DNA from: Sphagnum compactum
Lineage: Eukaryota; Bryophyta; Sphagnopsida; Sphagnales
Length of the DNA stretch: 64,000 bases
Direction: 5' to 3'
NCBI GenBank assembly: GCA_965153455.1
Contig: OZ234498.1
Span: forward strand, 124,001 to 188,000
Shown here: positions 1-10,858 of the stretch, one piece after another
Position numbering within the stretch: position 1 is the stretch's first letter
How the letters are laid out: each line of letters opens with the position of its first letter
Program-made: the position numbers and the translations under genes
The notes under the pieces: model-generated
The model's input: the letters and a program-made list of their open reading frames with translations, nothing else
Database searches by the model: none
What the model was told of the DNA's origin: nothing

Positions 1-1063
1 CACATTTTGAAATTGGACATTTGGAAAAGGAAGGGAAATTGGTGGAACGTCTTCGGTGGAAATACGAGCCCAGGAGAGAAGAGGACCTGGGACCGTCAGA
101 TCTTAACCGTCTGCTGAATTTGCGCCGTTCGATTGAATCCGTCCTTCTCTGACGCCCTGTCCGAAAACTTCTGAGGGCAAAACACGAAACTTACTGCACG
201 TGGCTTTTTCATCACACCTACACGTCGCATTTTCTTAAATAGGATGTCGGGCTTTTAAAAGTAACGACCCGAGAGTAACTTTCGATGAAAAAGGGAGAAA
301 AGAAATCCGTGACAGACGGTTGACCATGGGCACTACCGACGCCGGTGACCAGACCCGGCCACAATCCGGCAGATTTTGGGGGCACGGGAAAGAAGGGACT
401 TTTTGGGCAGTCACACGTTTATAGTTAGAAAAGTAGTTCACAATGAGACGCGGTGAAAAGAAATGGATAAAACAGCTCATAAAATGGTGGTACAATTTTC
501 CTTTCATTAGGAAAAAGACAAAAGTGCCCATTTTTCTCTCTCTAATATGTCCCACACGCAAAGGGGCTTAGAAAATAATTCACATTTTGAAATTGGACAT
601 TTGGAAAAGGAAGGGAAATTGGTGGAACGTCTTCGGTGGAAATACGAGCCCAGGAGAGAAGAGGACCTGGGACCGTCAGATCTTAACCGTCTGCTGAATT
701 TGCGCCGTTCGATTGAATCCGTCCTTCTCTGACGCCCTGTCCGAAAACTTCTGAGGGCAAAAAACGAAAGTTACTGCACATGGCTTTTTCATCACACCTA
801 CACGTGATATTTTCTTAAATAGCATGTCGGGCTTTTAAAAGTAAAGACCCGAGAGTAACATTCGATGAAAAAGGGCGAAAAGAAATCCGTGACACACGGT
901 TGACGATGGGCACTACCGACGCCGGTGACCAGACCCGGCCACAATCCGGCAGATTTTGGGGGCACGGGAAAGAAGGGACTTTTTGGGCAGTCACACGTTT
1001 ATAGTTAGAAAAGTAGTTCACAATGAGACGCGGTGAAAAGAAATGGATAAAACAGCTCATAAA
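1..1063 (-). repeat. 580-bp tandem units, inverted orientation (copy 1)
   Basis: About 1.8 copies of a 580-bp unit. The same motif starts at 1 and at 581. They lie in reverse orientation to the units at 1274-2026 and 41814-42735. The short open frames inside are repeat artefacts: they recur with every unit and match no known protein. The first unit is cut by the window edge, so the array probably continues to the left. Confidence 0.9.
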
Positions 1064-1273
1064 ATGGGTAGCTTCTGTTCAATAAAGACGGCCTGTCCGA
1101 AAACTGCACGTGCAGTAACTTCGTGCGTGCACGTTTCGAAAGGGGTGCACGTTTCATCACACCTACTTGTCACGTGCACGTTTCGTTTTTTACTGCACGT
1201 GTCGAAGTTACTGCACGTTTTTTTTCCTTCTTCATTTGACTTGTGAAAGGAGGAAGGGAGGGGGGGTTAAGAT
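1064..1273. repeat. Centre of inverted array, ACGT-rich
   Basis: Spacer between the two oppositely oriented 580-bp arrays. It contains many ACGT cores between about 1104 and 1220, including CACGTG G-box palindromes and repeated TGCACGT motifs. These are degenerate copies of the short ACGT-bearing segment in each 580-bp unit. Whether any bind bZIP or bHLH factors is unknown. A purine-rich tract follows at about 1240-1265. Confidence 0.6.
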
Positions 1274-2026
1274 GGTGTGATGAAAAAGCTACGTGCAGTA
1301 ACTTTCGTTTTTTGCCCTCAGAAGTTTTCGGACAGGGCGTCAGAGAAGGACGGATTCAATCGAACGGCGCAAATTCAGCAGACGGTTAAGATCTGACGGT
1401 CCCAGGTCCTCTTCTCTACTGGGCTCGTATTTCCACCGAAGACGTTCCACCAATTTCCCTTCCTTTTCCAAATGTCCAATTTCAAAATGTGAATTATTTT
1501 CTAAGCCCCTTTGCTTGTGGGACATATTAGAGAGAGAAAAATGGGCACTTTTGTCTTTTTCCTAATGAAAAGAAAATTGCACCACCATTTTATGAGCTGT
1601 TTTATCCATTTCCTTTCACCGCGTCTCATTGTGAACTACTTTTCTAACTATAAACGTGTGACTGCCCAAAAAGTACCTTCTTTCCCGTGCCCCCAAAATC
1701 TGCCGGATTGTGGCCGGGTCTGGTCACCGGCGTCGGTAGTGCCCATGGTCAACCGTCTGTCACGGATTTCTTTTCTCCCTTTTTCATCGAAAGTTACTCT
1801 CGGGTCGTTACTTTTAAAAGCCCGACATCCTATTTAAGAAAATGCGACGTGTAGGTGTGATGAAAAAGCCACGTGCAGTAAGTTTCGTTTTTTGCCCTCA
1901 GAAGTTTTCGGACAGGGCGTCAGAGAAGGACGGATTCAATCGAACGGCGCAAATTCAGCAGACGGTTAAGATCTGACGGTCCCAGGTCCTCTTCTCTCCT
2001 GGGCTCGTATTTCCACCGAAGACGTT
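1274..2026 (+). repeat. 580-bp tandem units, direct orientation (copy 1)
   Basis: About 1.3 units. The landmark GGTGTGATGAAAAAG occurs at 1274 and 1854, exactly 580 apart. With the left arm this forms a large inverted repeat with arms of roughly 0.75-1 kb. The same array, without the inverted left arm, sits in copy 2 at 41814-42735. I recognise no transposon proteins in it. Confidence 0.88.
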
Positions 2027-3516
2027 CAAGTCGCTGGACAACCTACTGACGGTCACAGACTGACAAACAGACGGTCACAGACAGACGCACAGACTTAGTG
2101 AAATTATATATATGTGAGGAGAGGAAGATATTTTTGTGAGAGGGAGGCAAGATAGTAGAGGAAGAGGTTGTTGACAGAGGAGGCAAGACAGTAGAAGAAA
2201 AGGTCATTACAGATCTGGGTAGGAGGGGGACTTTGAGCCGAGAATATGATGAGGAAGGGAAAAGTTCTTCTTGACACAAAGAAGAAAAGCAGCGGACATG
2301 TTGCAACTCTGCCGTCGCGAGCGTCGCCCTTCGTGGTATGTTTGTGGCACTTTCTCTCGGCACTTGTGCTGAGGAAAAGATTTCTAGAACGTGTTGGGGT
2401 TGGCCTAAACCTTCAGATCTCTATTCAATGACAAAGGAAGGATTTGAAGGGCTGGAAGGGGGAGAGAGATGTTTGCTTTCGTGATAAGTTTTCTTTGCAC
2501 AAAACTTTAGTCCATACTTTGCAACTTGTTGAACATGTTTTGGAACCTTTTGAGGTTGATTGACCTTCAAAGCCCTCTTCAACTTGTTGAGCATGTTTTG
2601 GAACTTTTTGAGGTTGACCAACTTTCAAGGCTGTCTTAACAACAAGGATGTGATGTGGGGGGGTTTGTTGTTTGAGGGTTTGGTGATACGCTTTCCTTTT
2701 CACAAATTTTTTTTCCTTTAATACACACTTTCTAGACCTTATTGATTATCTATAGAACCTATTGAGATTGACCTACCTTCAAATCTCTCTTTAACAAGAA
2801 GAAGAAGCAAAGGATGGGGTTTTTTTTGTTGTTTGTTGATTTGATGATGAACTTTCTTTGTGCGAAACTTTGTCTTGAGTACACACTTTTCACCTTGTTG
2901 AAATTAAAATTCAGAACTTATTGAGGTTTGGTTGGCTTTAAATAGTTCACGAACAACAATGAGTGAAAGAGGTGTTTGGATTCTTGTTTGATGGTTTGCA
3001 CAAAACTTGTTTGGAGGTTCTTCCATTGCGCACGCACACAAGTACACCCCCTCATCCATATGTTATTTGTTTCCTAGTTTTTAATTTTCAATAACTTGTT
3101 TCGACATTGGATCTTGGATTGAAAATCTTGTTCATCTTATAGGTAGCTCATTTGTCGTGTTTTTTTTACTTAAGTTCATTTGCATCATAAGTAGTGGGAA
3201 ATCTCTAACATGAACTAATGTATTATACGTGGAATGTCATTCCATTTGTTAAGTATTGGTAAACTTGTTCAACTTGGTGTCAATACACTTTGAACTTTGA
3301 AGATCATTGTCCAAGGCTTGTTATGCCGTAGAAATTCAACATGTGAGGCATTTGATTTTGTTGATAAGTTTCTATGAATATGCAAAAGTGATAATTGAAT
3401 TAATCAGCATTTTAACATACATTGATTGACCAAAATAAACTTAGAGGAAATTATGGATCTATGGCCTTTTATTAATTATTTTAATTTAAGTTTATAGTCA
3501 AATTTTCATGTTTTGA
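2027..3516. repeat. Non-coding part of duplicated block (copy 1)
   Basis: No recognisable gene. It begins with short repeats of GACGGTCACAGAC (2048-2095) and a purine-rich stretch. A 57-58 bp direct duplication follows at about 2520-2637 (starts near 2520 and 2578), with fainter relatives near 2740 and 2890. The whole stretch matches 42735-44227 in copy 2, with small indels only. Confidence 0.75.
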
Positions 3517-4105
3517 TCTTATATATAAATAAAGTCACTTGTTGCGTCCGTGCGTCCATGCGTCGAGGTCCTGACAGTGGAGGTCTTGTCCGTCCGTCGA
3601 GATCCTGAAACCCAGATCGGGACGCGCCTGTCCGTTCGTCTGGTCAAGGTCCTGAAACCCAGATCCCAAATTGTAAAAGTAAAACCCAAAAACTTGCCTG
3701 GTTCCTCTTTTCCGGGTTTTCGTGAAACCCGGCAGTTCTGTGATTATGTGGATGAAATATTATACGTTTTTAGTTCCGTCCAATGAGCTCAGAGTTCGGG
3801 ATGGGTGGTTATGGGGATGAGATATCATGTATTTGTAGTTCCGTCCAATTAGGAGGAATGATTTGTGGATGAAATATTAAAGATTTTGTAGTTTTGTCCA
3901 CTTAGAGTTTTTGATGGATTGATTATGTGGATGAAATATTTATGTATTCGTGAGTTCTGTCTAATGATAAGTTTTGCATGGTGATTTATTTGGATGAAAT
4001 ATCATGTATTTGTAATGTGAGTATGGGGTTCTTTGGGGTCTCCTTTGGACTCCCAGTTTTTTTCCCAGTGCCGTGTCGTGCCTTGCAGGCACGGGAGCCC
4101 ACTAG
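3517..4105 (+). mobile_element. Short non-autonomous Helitron-like element (copy 1)
   Basis: The left end begins TC after an A, followed by a TATATATAAATAAAG-type start common in plant Helitrons. The right end has a hairpin (CGTGCC / loop TTGCA / GGCACG, 4077-4093), then 8 nt, then CTAG followed by T. This fits the Helitron rule: A|TC at the 5' end, hairpin, then CTAG|T at the 3' end, with no target duplication. It encodes no Rep-helicase. The counterpart in copy 2 is 44228-44964, longer because an internal minisatellite expanded. Confidence 0.6.
3741..4010 (+). repeat. Degenerate ~60-bp tandem repeats inside Helitron-like element
   Basis: About five diverged units. Each carries a TGGATGAAATAT-like core, and most also have a TAGTTCCGTCCAAT-like segment. 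Units begin near 3741, 3807, 3860, 3920 and 3980. The same array occurs at about 44600-44880 in copy 2. Confidence 0.7.
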
Positions 4106-4903
4106 TTAAAGAGTAAGATGCCAACATAAGCCACATGTGGGCTGGGTATATTTGCCACTTTTAAATCATGGCATAGCAAGATGATTATCCTTCATATTTC
4201 CAAACATTGAAAAATGAATCATTATTAACAATAATGTTTTTCCAAATGTTAATGCCATTGTAGTGGAAGGAGACGTGGACACAAACAACCATTATGAATG
4301 GGAATAAACTTATTTTTGCTTAGAAAAATAATCACCTTTCAAAATGGGAAATATTGCTCAAAATCCTTTATTGGCCTATGGTTCAAGGTCTAGCATTCTA
4401 TTAGGATATGATTAACTTGGTGAAATAGGACAAAATAATGAGAATTGCAATTAGATTATTTACATCTTCTATTGTTCATCATTCCATGTTTTGTTTTTTT
4501 TGGTTTGTCCACATGGTTATGTTCACCTTTCTTCATAGTTTCCTTCTCTCCCCACATGTTATATTTTTGGTAGACAACTACTTGAATTACTGTGTCTATG
4601 TGAAACCAATACCTTTGCACAAGCATCCACCCATTTAAGAATTGGTGAAAATATATATACACATAAAATAATTCAATATATATCCAATACATAAATGGTT
4701 TTGGTTGTTATTAACATCGTGTTGAAAACAATTGAATGTATGAACTTCTTCCTTGAGTCATTTGGTTCTTAATTTTAATTTTGCATCTTTCATTATTAAT
4801 TTCAATTTTTTAAAGTTTTTAGTGATATCTTTTTCTTTCCTTGTGTTTGGATTCAAGTTGAACTCAATTTGTTAATCTTTTTTAACAATATTAAATTTCT
4901 TGA
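4106..4903 (+). promoter_or_regulatory. Upstream region of HNL copy 1
   Basis: AT-rich, with no open frame resembling a protein. It lies between the Helitron-like end and the inferred first HNL exon, so it probably holds the promoter and 5' leader. TATA-like runs occur at about 4650-4660 and 4677-4684. No specific factor site can be defended. Confidence 0.35.
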
Positions 4904-7900
4904 ATGAAAGTGTTTCATTTGGAAAACCCAAAGGTAATTCTTTTGGACCTTATATGACTTCAAATTTCTTAGGATGTTTGCAAGATTTATTTCTTTCAAA
5001 ATTTCTTCTTATGATGCTTTTAATTATGCCGATGAGTTTTTATGAACATGAAAATGTATCATATGTATAAAATAGGGTTGAAAGCTATGAAAGAGAAGTT
5101 GACATGTTTTACAAATTGTGTTGTATTAATCATCTTATCAATTGCAGATAAATCCGATTCATATTGTGTATCCAAATCCCATTTTACCACACCCGAAATT
5201 GGTCATCATATTTTTTCATGGCATTGTTTCTAAAAAGGACATTGTTGAGGCATGGAAAGAAACATGGACATCAATTACCCACATCAATGGAGAGGAACAT
5301 CCTACATTTTGGATAAAAGAGTGGTTGGTTGAAGACATGGGAGAAAATATCCAAATCCTTTCTCTTTCATATGATGCCGATATTTATGGGGTCAATGATG
5401 ATGTAACAAATATTGGGAAGAACCTTGTACAAAGTTTGGTGGTGAATCAAAGGTGAAACAATGTCCTTCCCAACTCTAATATTTGAAAGTTTTGTGTGTT
5501 TAAACATGTGTTTAACATAACCTTCCATACTTCAATGGATTTCAAATTTCATAATATTATTCATTATTAATGTATTTATAATAGTTATCAAGGTTACAAA
5601 AATATCTTTTAATTTGGGATAATAGTTTAATAGAAAATATTGATAACACATATTTCATTTTAAACCTTTTATGAGATTTGAATATCCTTACATTATGCCA
5701 CAAATGGAGTTTAAATACAAAAATGACATTGAAACATAATCTAATTATAAATATTGTTTGCATCTACAGTTATGAAAACCTTTGGTGTGCTCCAATTGTA
5801 TTGGTTGGTCATAGCTTTGGTGGCTTGGTCATCAAAAGTTTAGTGGTGGAGATCAAAAGACGCATGAATCAAAAAACATCAAATGATATGGATGTAGCCA
5901 TGAATGCAAGATCCAAGGACTTTTATGATAACCTTACTGGGGTAATTTTTTATGGTACTCCACATGAAGGTGGGACAAAAACATTTTCAAAACATTTTGT
6001 ACGAATATGCCAGGAAACAGGTGACAAGACCCACTCAATAACACAACAAAGCTTACTTCAAAATGTTCAAGCTTTAGATTCAAAAATGGAACAACTTTCT
6101 GTGGAATTTGATCGAGCCAAAGAAAATCTTAACATTTATGCTTTTGTTGAAGGACAACCCATCAACGAAGATGAGGTAACTTTTCAATACAATGACCTTC
6201 AATAAATATGCAAATTGATATTTTTGTAGAAATTCAATTTTTTTGCAATTTTATCTTTTATATCTTTACACAACCCTTGTGTAAAAATGTGAGGAATTGA
6301 ATGTGATCAAATAAATGTGCTTGAAATGGGTGTGTATGTCCTTATGTTTTAAGCTTTTCATAGCATTTTTTTTAATTGAAAAAAAAATTATGTTGATTTT
6401 TTTAAAAAATCAATGAAAATATGTTTAACTTGTATTTGATTTTTCAAATCTCATTAAACCATGTGCAGGAAATTCTTGTTCCATATGCATCAGCCCAACG
6501 ATTATCTCGTAACAATTACTACAAAATTGAAGACGCAAACCATTTGACTATTTGCAAGCCACCTACAAGGGACCACATAAGTTATTCAAAATTGGTGGAT
6601 TGTTTAAAGATTTGTTTAAAGGTGAGACATCAACTTCAATGCAAAAGTTTTAGTTAGTCATTATATGAAGAATAAACTAAAAGGAATTTTTAGGTTGTCA
6701 TAATGCACATGACACTTTGATTTTGCATCAAGTGTTATATCCACATGAAATCCTAACACACCTATCAAGTCAAATGCCCAATGTTTTTTCAAGAAAAGGT
6801 GATATGCCCATCCCCAAAAATTATGATTGAAATGATAATTGATACCAAAAGAATCAAATGATTGAAAAATTACGCGAACAATCGAAATTAATTAGTCATT
6901 TTGCTTTGGGATTAAAAAATCTCAATCATAAAATCAATGGTGGAAATCAACCTTGTTGTTGATTAAACAATCAAACTTGGTTGATGAAAAAAAAAACTTA
7001 AAAGAAATTGGTTGCCATCTCTTTAGCAACCGAAAATCATTAAGGCAACCAAAAAATAATTAATAGCAATCGAGAAAAAAGGCATTTTATTTGACATGTT
7101 CAATCATCAATGGATTGATCTACAACATTAATTTTGCGACCAAAATCTTATGATCGTTCATTTTTTTATCTCTAATTAGGTGATTGAAACTTTTATTTAT
7201 TTATTTATTGAATTTCAATTGCCCAACAACAAAATTCTTTTTTTGGAAGGTCATTCAACTGAACTTTTAATCATTAAATGATTAATGTTGTTTCTTTAAA
7301 TTATCATACTAATTTGCAATCATCCAATCAATGGCAAGGTTGATCCTCACCATTGATTTGGCAATTGAAATTATTTTGGTCACCTAGAAAAAGTAAATAA
7401 CCACATAACCAAAAAAAATCAATTGCTTCAATTTTTTTCATTTTTCGATCATTTCAATATTTCCCATTTTTTGTCATTGTTTCATTTGTCATAAATTAAT
7501 TTTTTTTACATTAAACCCTTGTTCTTGACAACCTTATTAAGGTTTTGATTCAAGTTAACCTTAAGTTGACCTAAGTTGACCCTATTTTGATGTAAAGTTA
7601 GGTTGTGTCAATGTTTAACATGACATGTCATGTTGAACATTGACACAACCATGTCATGTTGTGAGGGACTTAATAATGCCATGACAACCCTGGGAAGTTA
7701 TGTTCATAACACTTTTGTAAGATCTAACATCAAACATATAGGTGACAAAAATTTAATCTAATTTTTTTTGTTAATTCATATCATTGATTTGTGTTTAGTT
7801 CAAATATAAAATTGATAAGATTTTAAATTGTCATCAAGACATATGATGTAATAGCATGGGACTTTTATAATTTATATATTTTTAATAATTTTTTTTCTTT

Positions 7901-10858
7901 AATGTGTTTAGAATGATTATTATATGGCATATATTTCTTTCAATCAAAATATTGATATAAGATTTGCATGATCACAACAGAATCCACGACAACTTCCATC
8001 ACTACCATCATGGCAAGTGAGCTTAGAAGAAAAAGCAAAGGATACTCATAAATTGTTACAAAAGGTATCTATCATTGGTTTGGTTGGAATGGGGGGTATT
8101 GGAAAAACAACTTTGAGCAAAAAGATATACCATTTGTTCCATGAGCAATATGATAAATCTAGTTTCTTGGAGGACGTGAAATCAAAAAATATTGAAGATT
8201 TGAAAAAACAACTTTTACAAGATTTGTGTGGTCGAAAAAAATATTGCGAGGAAGTTATAAATGGTGATGATCTTAAGCATATTGAGGAGACCATGATTTC
8301 TAAAAAAGTGTTAGTGGTCATTGATGATGTTGATGAAAAGCTTATCAATGATTTATCAAAAGTTCTTGCTTTTCAAGGAAAAAATAGAAAAAGCAATATA
8401 ATTATGACTTGTCGAAATTGGGGAACCTTGGAGGATCATTTAGATCCAAATGGAAAATTTGAAGTGCCATATCTTAACAAGAAACAAGCAACAGAACTTT
8501 TTTTATCGCATGCATTTCAAAATACAAAACAAGTGGAAAAAAGCTTTGAAAATATTGTTGAGGAGATTGTGGAAGCATGTGCTGGTCTTCCTTTAAGCCT
8601 TGAAGTCATGGGTGGTTTTTTGCACAAGAAAAAAAATCGAGATATGCAAACAAGATTGAAAATTTGGAGAGGAGCCTTGAAAAAGTTACAAGCAGGGAAC
8701 AATTTGGATGGGGGTATAGAAGACATACTTTGGAAAAGCTTGGAGATTTCTTACAAAGATTTGGACCAACCAGAAAAGGATATGTTTTTGGATATTGCTT
8801 GTTATTTTGGTGGTTTGAAAGAAATTATAGCCCTTCAAATATGGGATTCTGACTCTTCAACACTTGAATTACAAAACTTAAAAGATAGATCTCTTGTGAA
8901 AGTCAAGGAAGATGGAAATTTATTTATCCATGACCAATTGCGAGATATGGGTCGAAAATTTGCAATGCGAGAGGAAAAAAATCGAATATGGGATCTCGAA
9001 ACAAATTTTAAATATTTTCATGAACAAGAGGTTATCATCACTTTGTCAAATTATTATCTTTTTAAAAATCTATAATTCAAAATTAGTATATTAAAAAAGG
9101 CATCAAAATTATTGCATAATTTAAAAGTTATATGTGTTAACTCATATGTTGTAATTTTTCATGTGATAGGTGGCCTCAAGACTACAAGGTTTATCATGGG
9201 AAGGAAATGAAAATTTGGTTTTAAGGATTTTCAAAAATGTACCCCTCCCCAAATTAAGGTTGTTGGACATGGCTCAAGTTTCATCAAACATCGTGGAAGA
9301 TTTCTTACATGACCGACATGTATGTGAATTGCGATGGATACATTGGCAAGAAGCCAAAATGAAAGAAATACCATTCAATTTTGGTCATTGTCCCAACTTG
9401 CGTGTGCTCGATTTATCAGAATGCATCAACCTAAAAATACTACCTACATCTATTGAAACATTGACTACTCTTCAACACTTCAATTTATCCATGTGTTCAA
9501 AGTTACAAGCGTTACCTACATCTATTAACAAGTTAATTGCACTTCAAGAGTTGGATTTGTCAAATTGTTCGCAATTGAAAGAGTTACCTACATCTATTGA
9601 CAAATTGACTAGCCTTCAAAATTTGGATTTGTCGTGGTGCTCACAATTGAAGGAGTTACCTACATCTATTGACAAATTGACTGGCCTTCAAAATTTGTAT
9701 TTGTCAGGGTGCTCGCAGTTGAAGGAGTTACCTACATCTATTGACAAATTGACTGCCCTTCAATTGTTGAATTTGTCACAATGTTCGAAGTTGAAGGAGT
9801 TACCTACATCTATTGACAAATTGACTAGCCTTCAAAATTTGTATTTGTCAGGGTGCTCGCAGTTGAAGGAGTTACCTACATCTATTGACAAATTGACTGC
9901 CCTTCAATTGTTAAATTTGTCACAATGTTCGGAGTTGAAGGAGTTACCTACATCTATTGACAAATTGACTGGCCTTCAAAATTTGTATTTGTCAGGGTGC
10001 TCGAAGTTGGAGGAGTTACCTACATCTATTGACAAATTGACTGGCCTTCAACATTTGGATTTGTCATGGTGCTCGCAGTTGAAGGAGTTACCTACATCTA
10101 TTGACAAATTGACTGGCCTTCAAAATTTGGATTTGTCAGGGTGCTCGGAGTTGAAGGAGTTACCTACATCTATTGACAAATTGACTGGCCTTCAACATTT
10201 GGATTTGTCATGGTGCTCGCAGTTGAAGGAGTTACCTACATCTATTGACAAATTGACTCCTCTTCAATTGTTGAATTTGTCACAATGTTCGGAGTTGAAG
10301 GAGTTACCTACATCTATTGACAAATTGACTAGCCTTCAAAATTTGTATTTGTTAGGGTGCTTGCAGTTGAAGGAGTTACCTACATCTATTGACAAATTGA
10401 TTGGCCTTCAAAATTTGTATTTGTCAGGGTGCTCGCAGTTGAAGGAGTTACCTACATCTATTGACAAATTGACTGGCCTTCAAAATTTGTATTTGGCAGG
10501 GTGCTCGCAGTTGAAGGAGTTACCTACATCTATTGACAAATTGACTGGCCTTCAAAATTTGTATTTGTCAGGGTGCTCGCAGTTGAGGGAGTTACCTACA
10601 TCTATTGACAAATTGACTGGCCTTCAAAATTTGTATTTGTCAGGGTGCTCGCAGTTGAAGGAGTTACCTACATCTATTGACAAATTGACTACCCTTCAAT
10701 TGTTGAATTTTTCAAAATGTTCGCAGTTGAAGGACTTACCTACATCTATTGACAAATTGACTACCCTTCAATTGTTGAATTTTTCAAAATGTTCGCAATT
10801 GAAGGAGTTACCTACATCTATTGACAAATTGACTAGCCTTCAAAATTTGGATTTGTAA
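4904..10858 (+). CDS. Hydrolase-NB-ARC-LRR immune receptor (HNL), copy 1
   Basis: Intracellular NLR-type receptor with an alpha/beta-hydrolase N-terminus. Inferred exons, all phase-matched: 4904-4933 (start, ten codons, least certain), 5148-5452, 5770-6175, 6469-6621, 7981-9030, 9170-10858; total 3,633 nt, about 1,210 aa. Residues 1-298 resemble SERAC1/DUF676-type hydrolases: IIFFHG, nucleophile elbow GHSFGG (Ser127), FYGTPHEGG, and DANHLTICKP with probable catalytic His272. Residues 299-648 are NB-ARC: P-loop GMGGIGKTT (334-342), Walker B VLVVIDDVD, RNBS-B-like NIIMTCRN, CAGLPLSLE, RNBS-D FLDIACYF and an MHD-like IHDQLRDMG. Residues 649 to the end hold about 20 LRR units of 24 aa. NB-ARC acts as an ADP/ATP switch in this family; the substrate of the hydrolase is unknown. 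The array stops at TAA three bases past the duplication breakpoint, so the C-terminus is probably truncated relative to the ancestor. Confidence 0.85.
7566..7581 (+). promoter_or_regulatory. Tandem W-box pair in HNL intron
   Basis: Two TTGACC elements (7566-7571 and 7576-7581), ten bases apart, in the long intron between the hydrolase and NB-ARC exons. TTGAC is the WRKY core; WRKY factors often control immune-receptor genes. Two more TTGAC cores lie in the adjacent palindrome. Function is inferred from the motif only. The copy 2 equivalent is 48426-48441. Confidence 0.3.
7601..7650. repeat. 50-bp near-perfect palindrome in HNL intron
   Basis: Two 25-bp arms meet without a spacer and differ at a single base pair. 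The outer part reads GGTTGTGTCAATGTT and its complement; the inner part is AACATGACATGTCATGTT. It could extrude as a cruciform in DNA or fold as a hairpin in the pre-mRNA. It is conserved unchanged at 48461-48510. Confidence 0.9.
9440..10855 (+). repeat. 72-bp coding LRR minisatellite, ~20 units (copy 1)
   Basis: Tandem 72-bp units encode LKELPTSIDKLTxLQxLxLS plus a variable tetrapeptide. Only a few positions vary. The central segments fall into four main types: NLYLSGC, HLDLSWC or NLDLSGC, LLNLSQC, and LLNFSKC. Near-identity at the DNA level, including silent positions, shows very recent expansion or homogenisation. Confidence 0.95.

Noticed and set aside
235-561. Open frames of up to 108 codons in the 580-bp units (also 815-1060, 1511-1837, 42219-42545)
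   Set aside because: They recur with each repeat unit in either orientation, have no domain, and vary with indels like non-coding repeat DNA.
8046-8726. Minus-strand open frames over the NB-ARC exon
   Set aside because: Shadows of the real + strand exon, which carries P-loop, Walker B and GLPL motifs.
9440-10855. CRISPR-like array of regular repeats
   Set aside because: The 72-bp units are contiguous coding sequence for LRRs, without unique spacers, in a plant nuclear gene.
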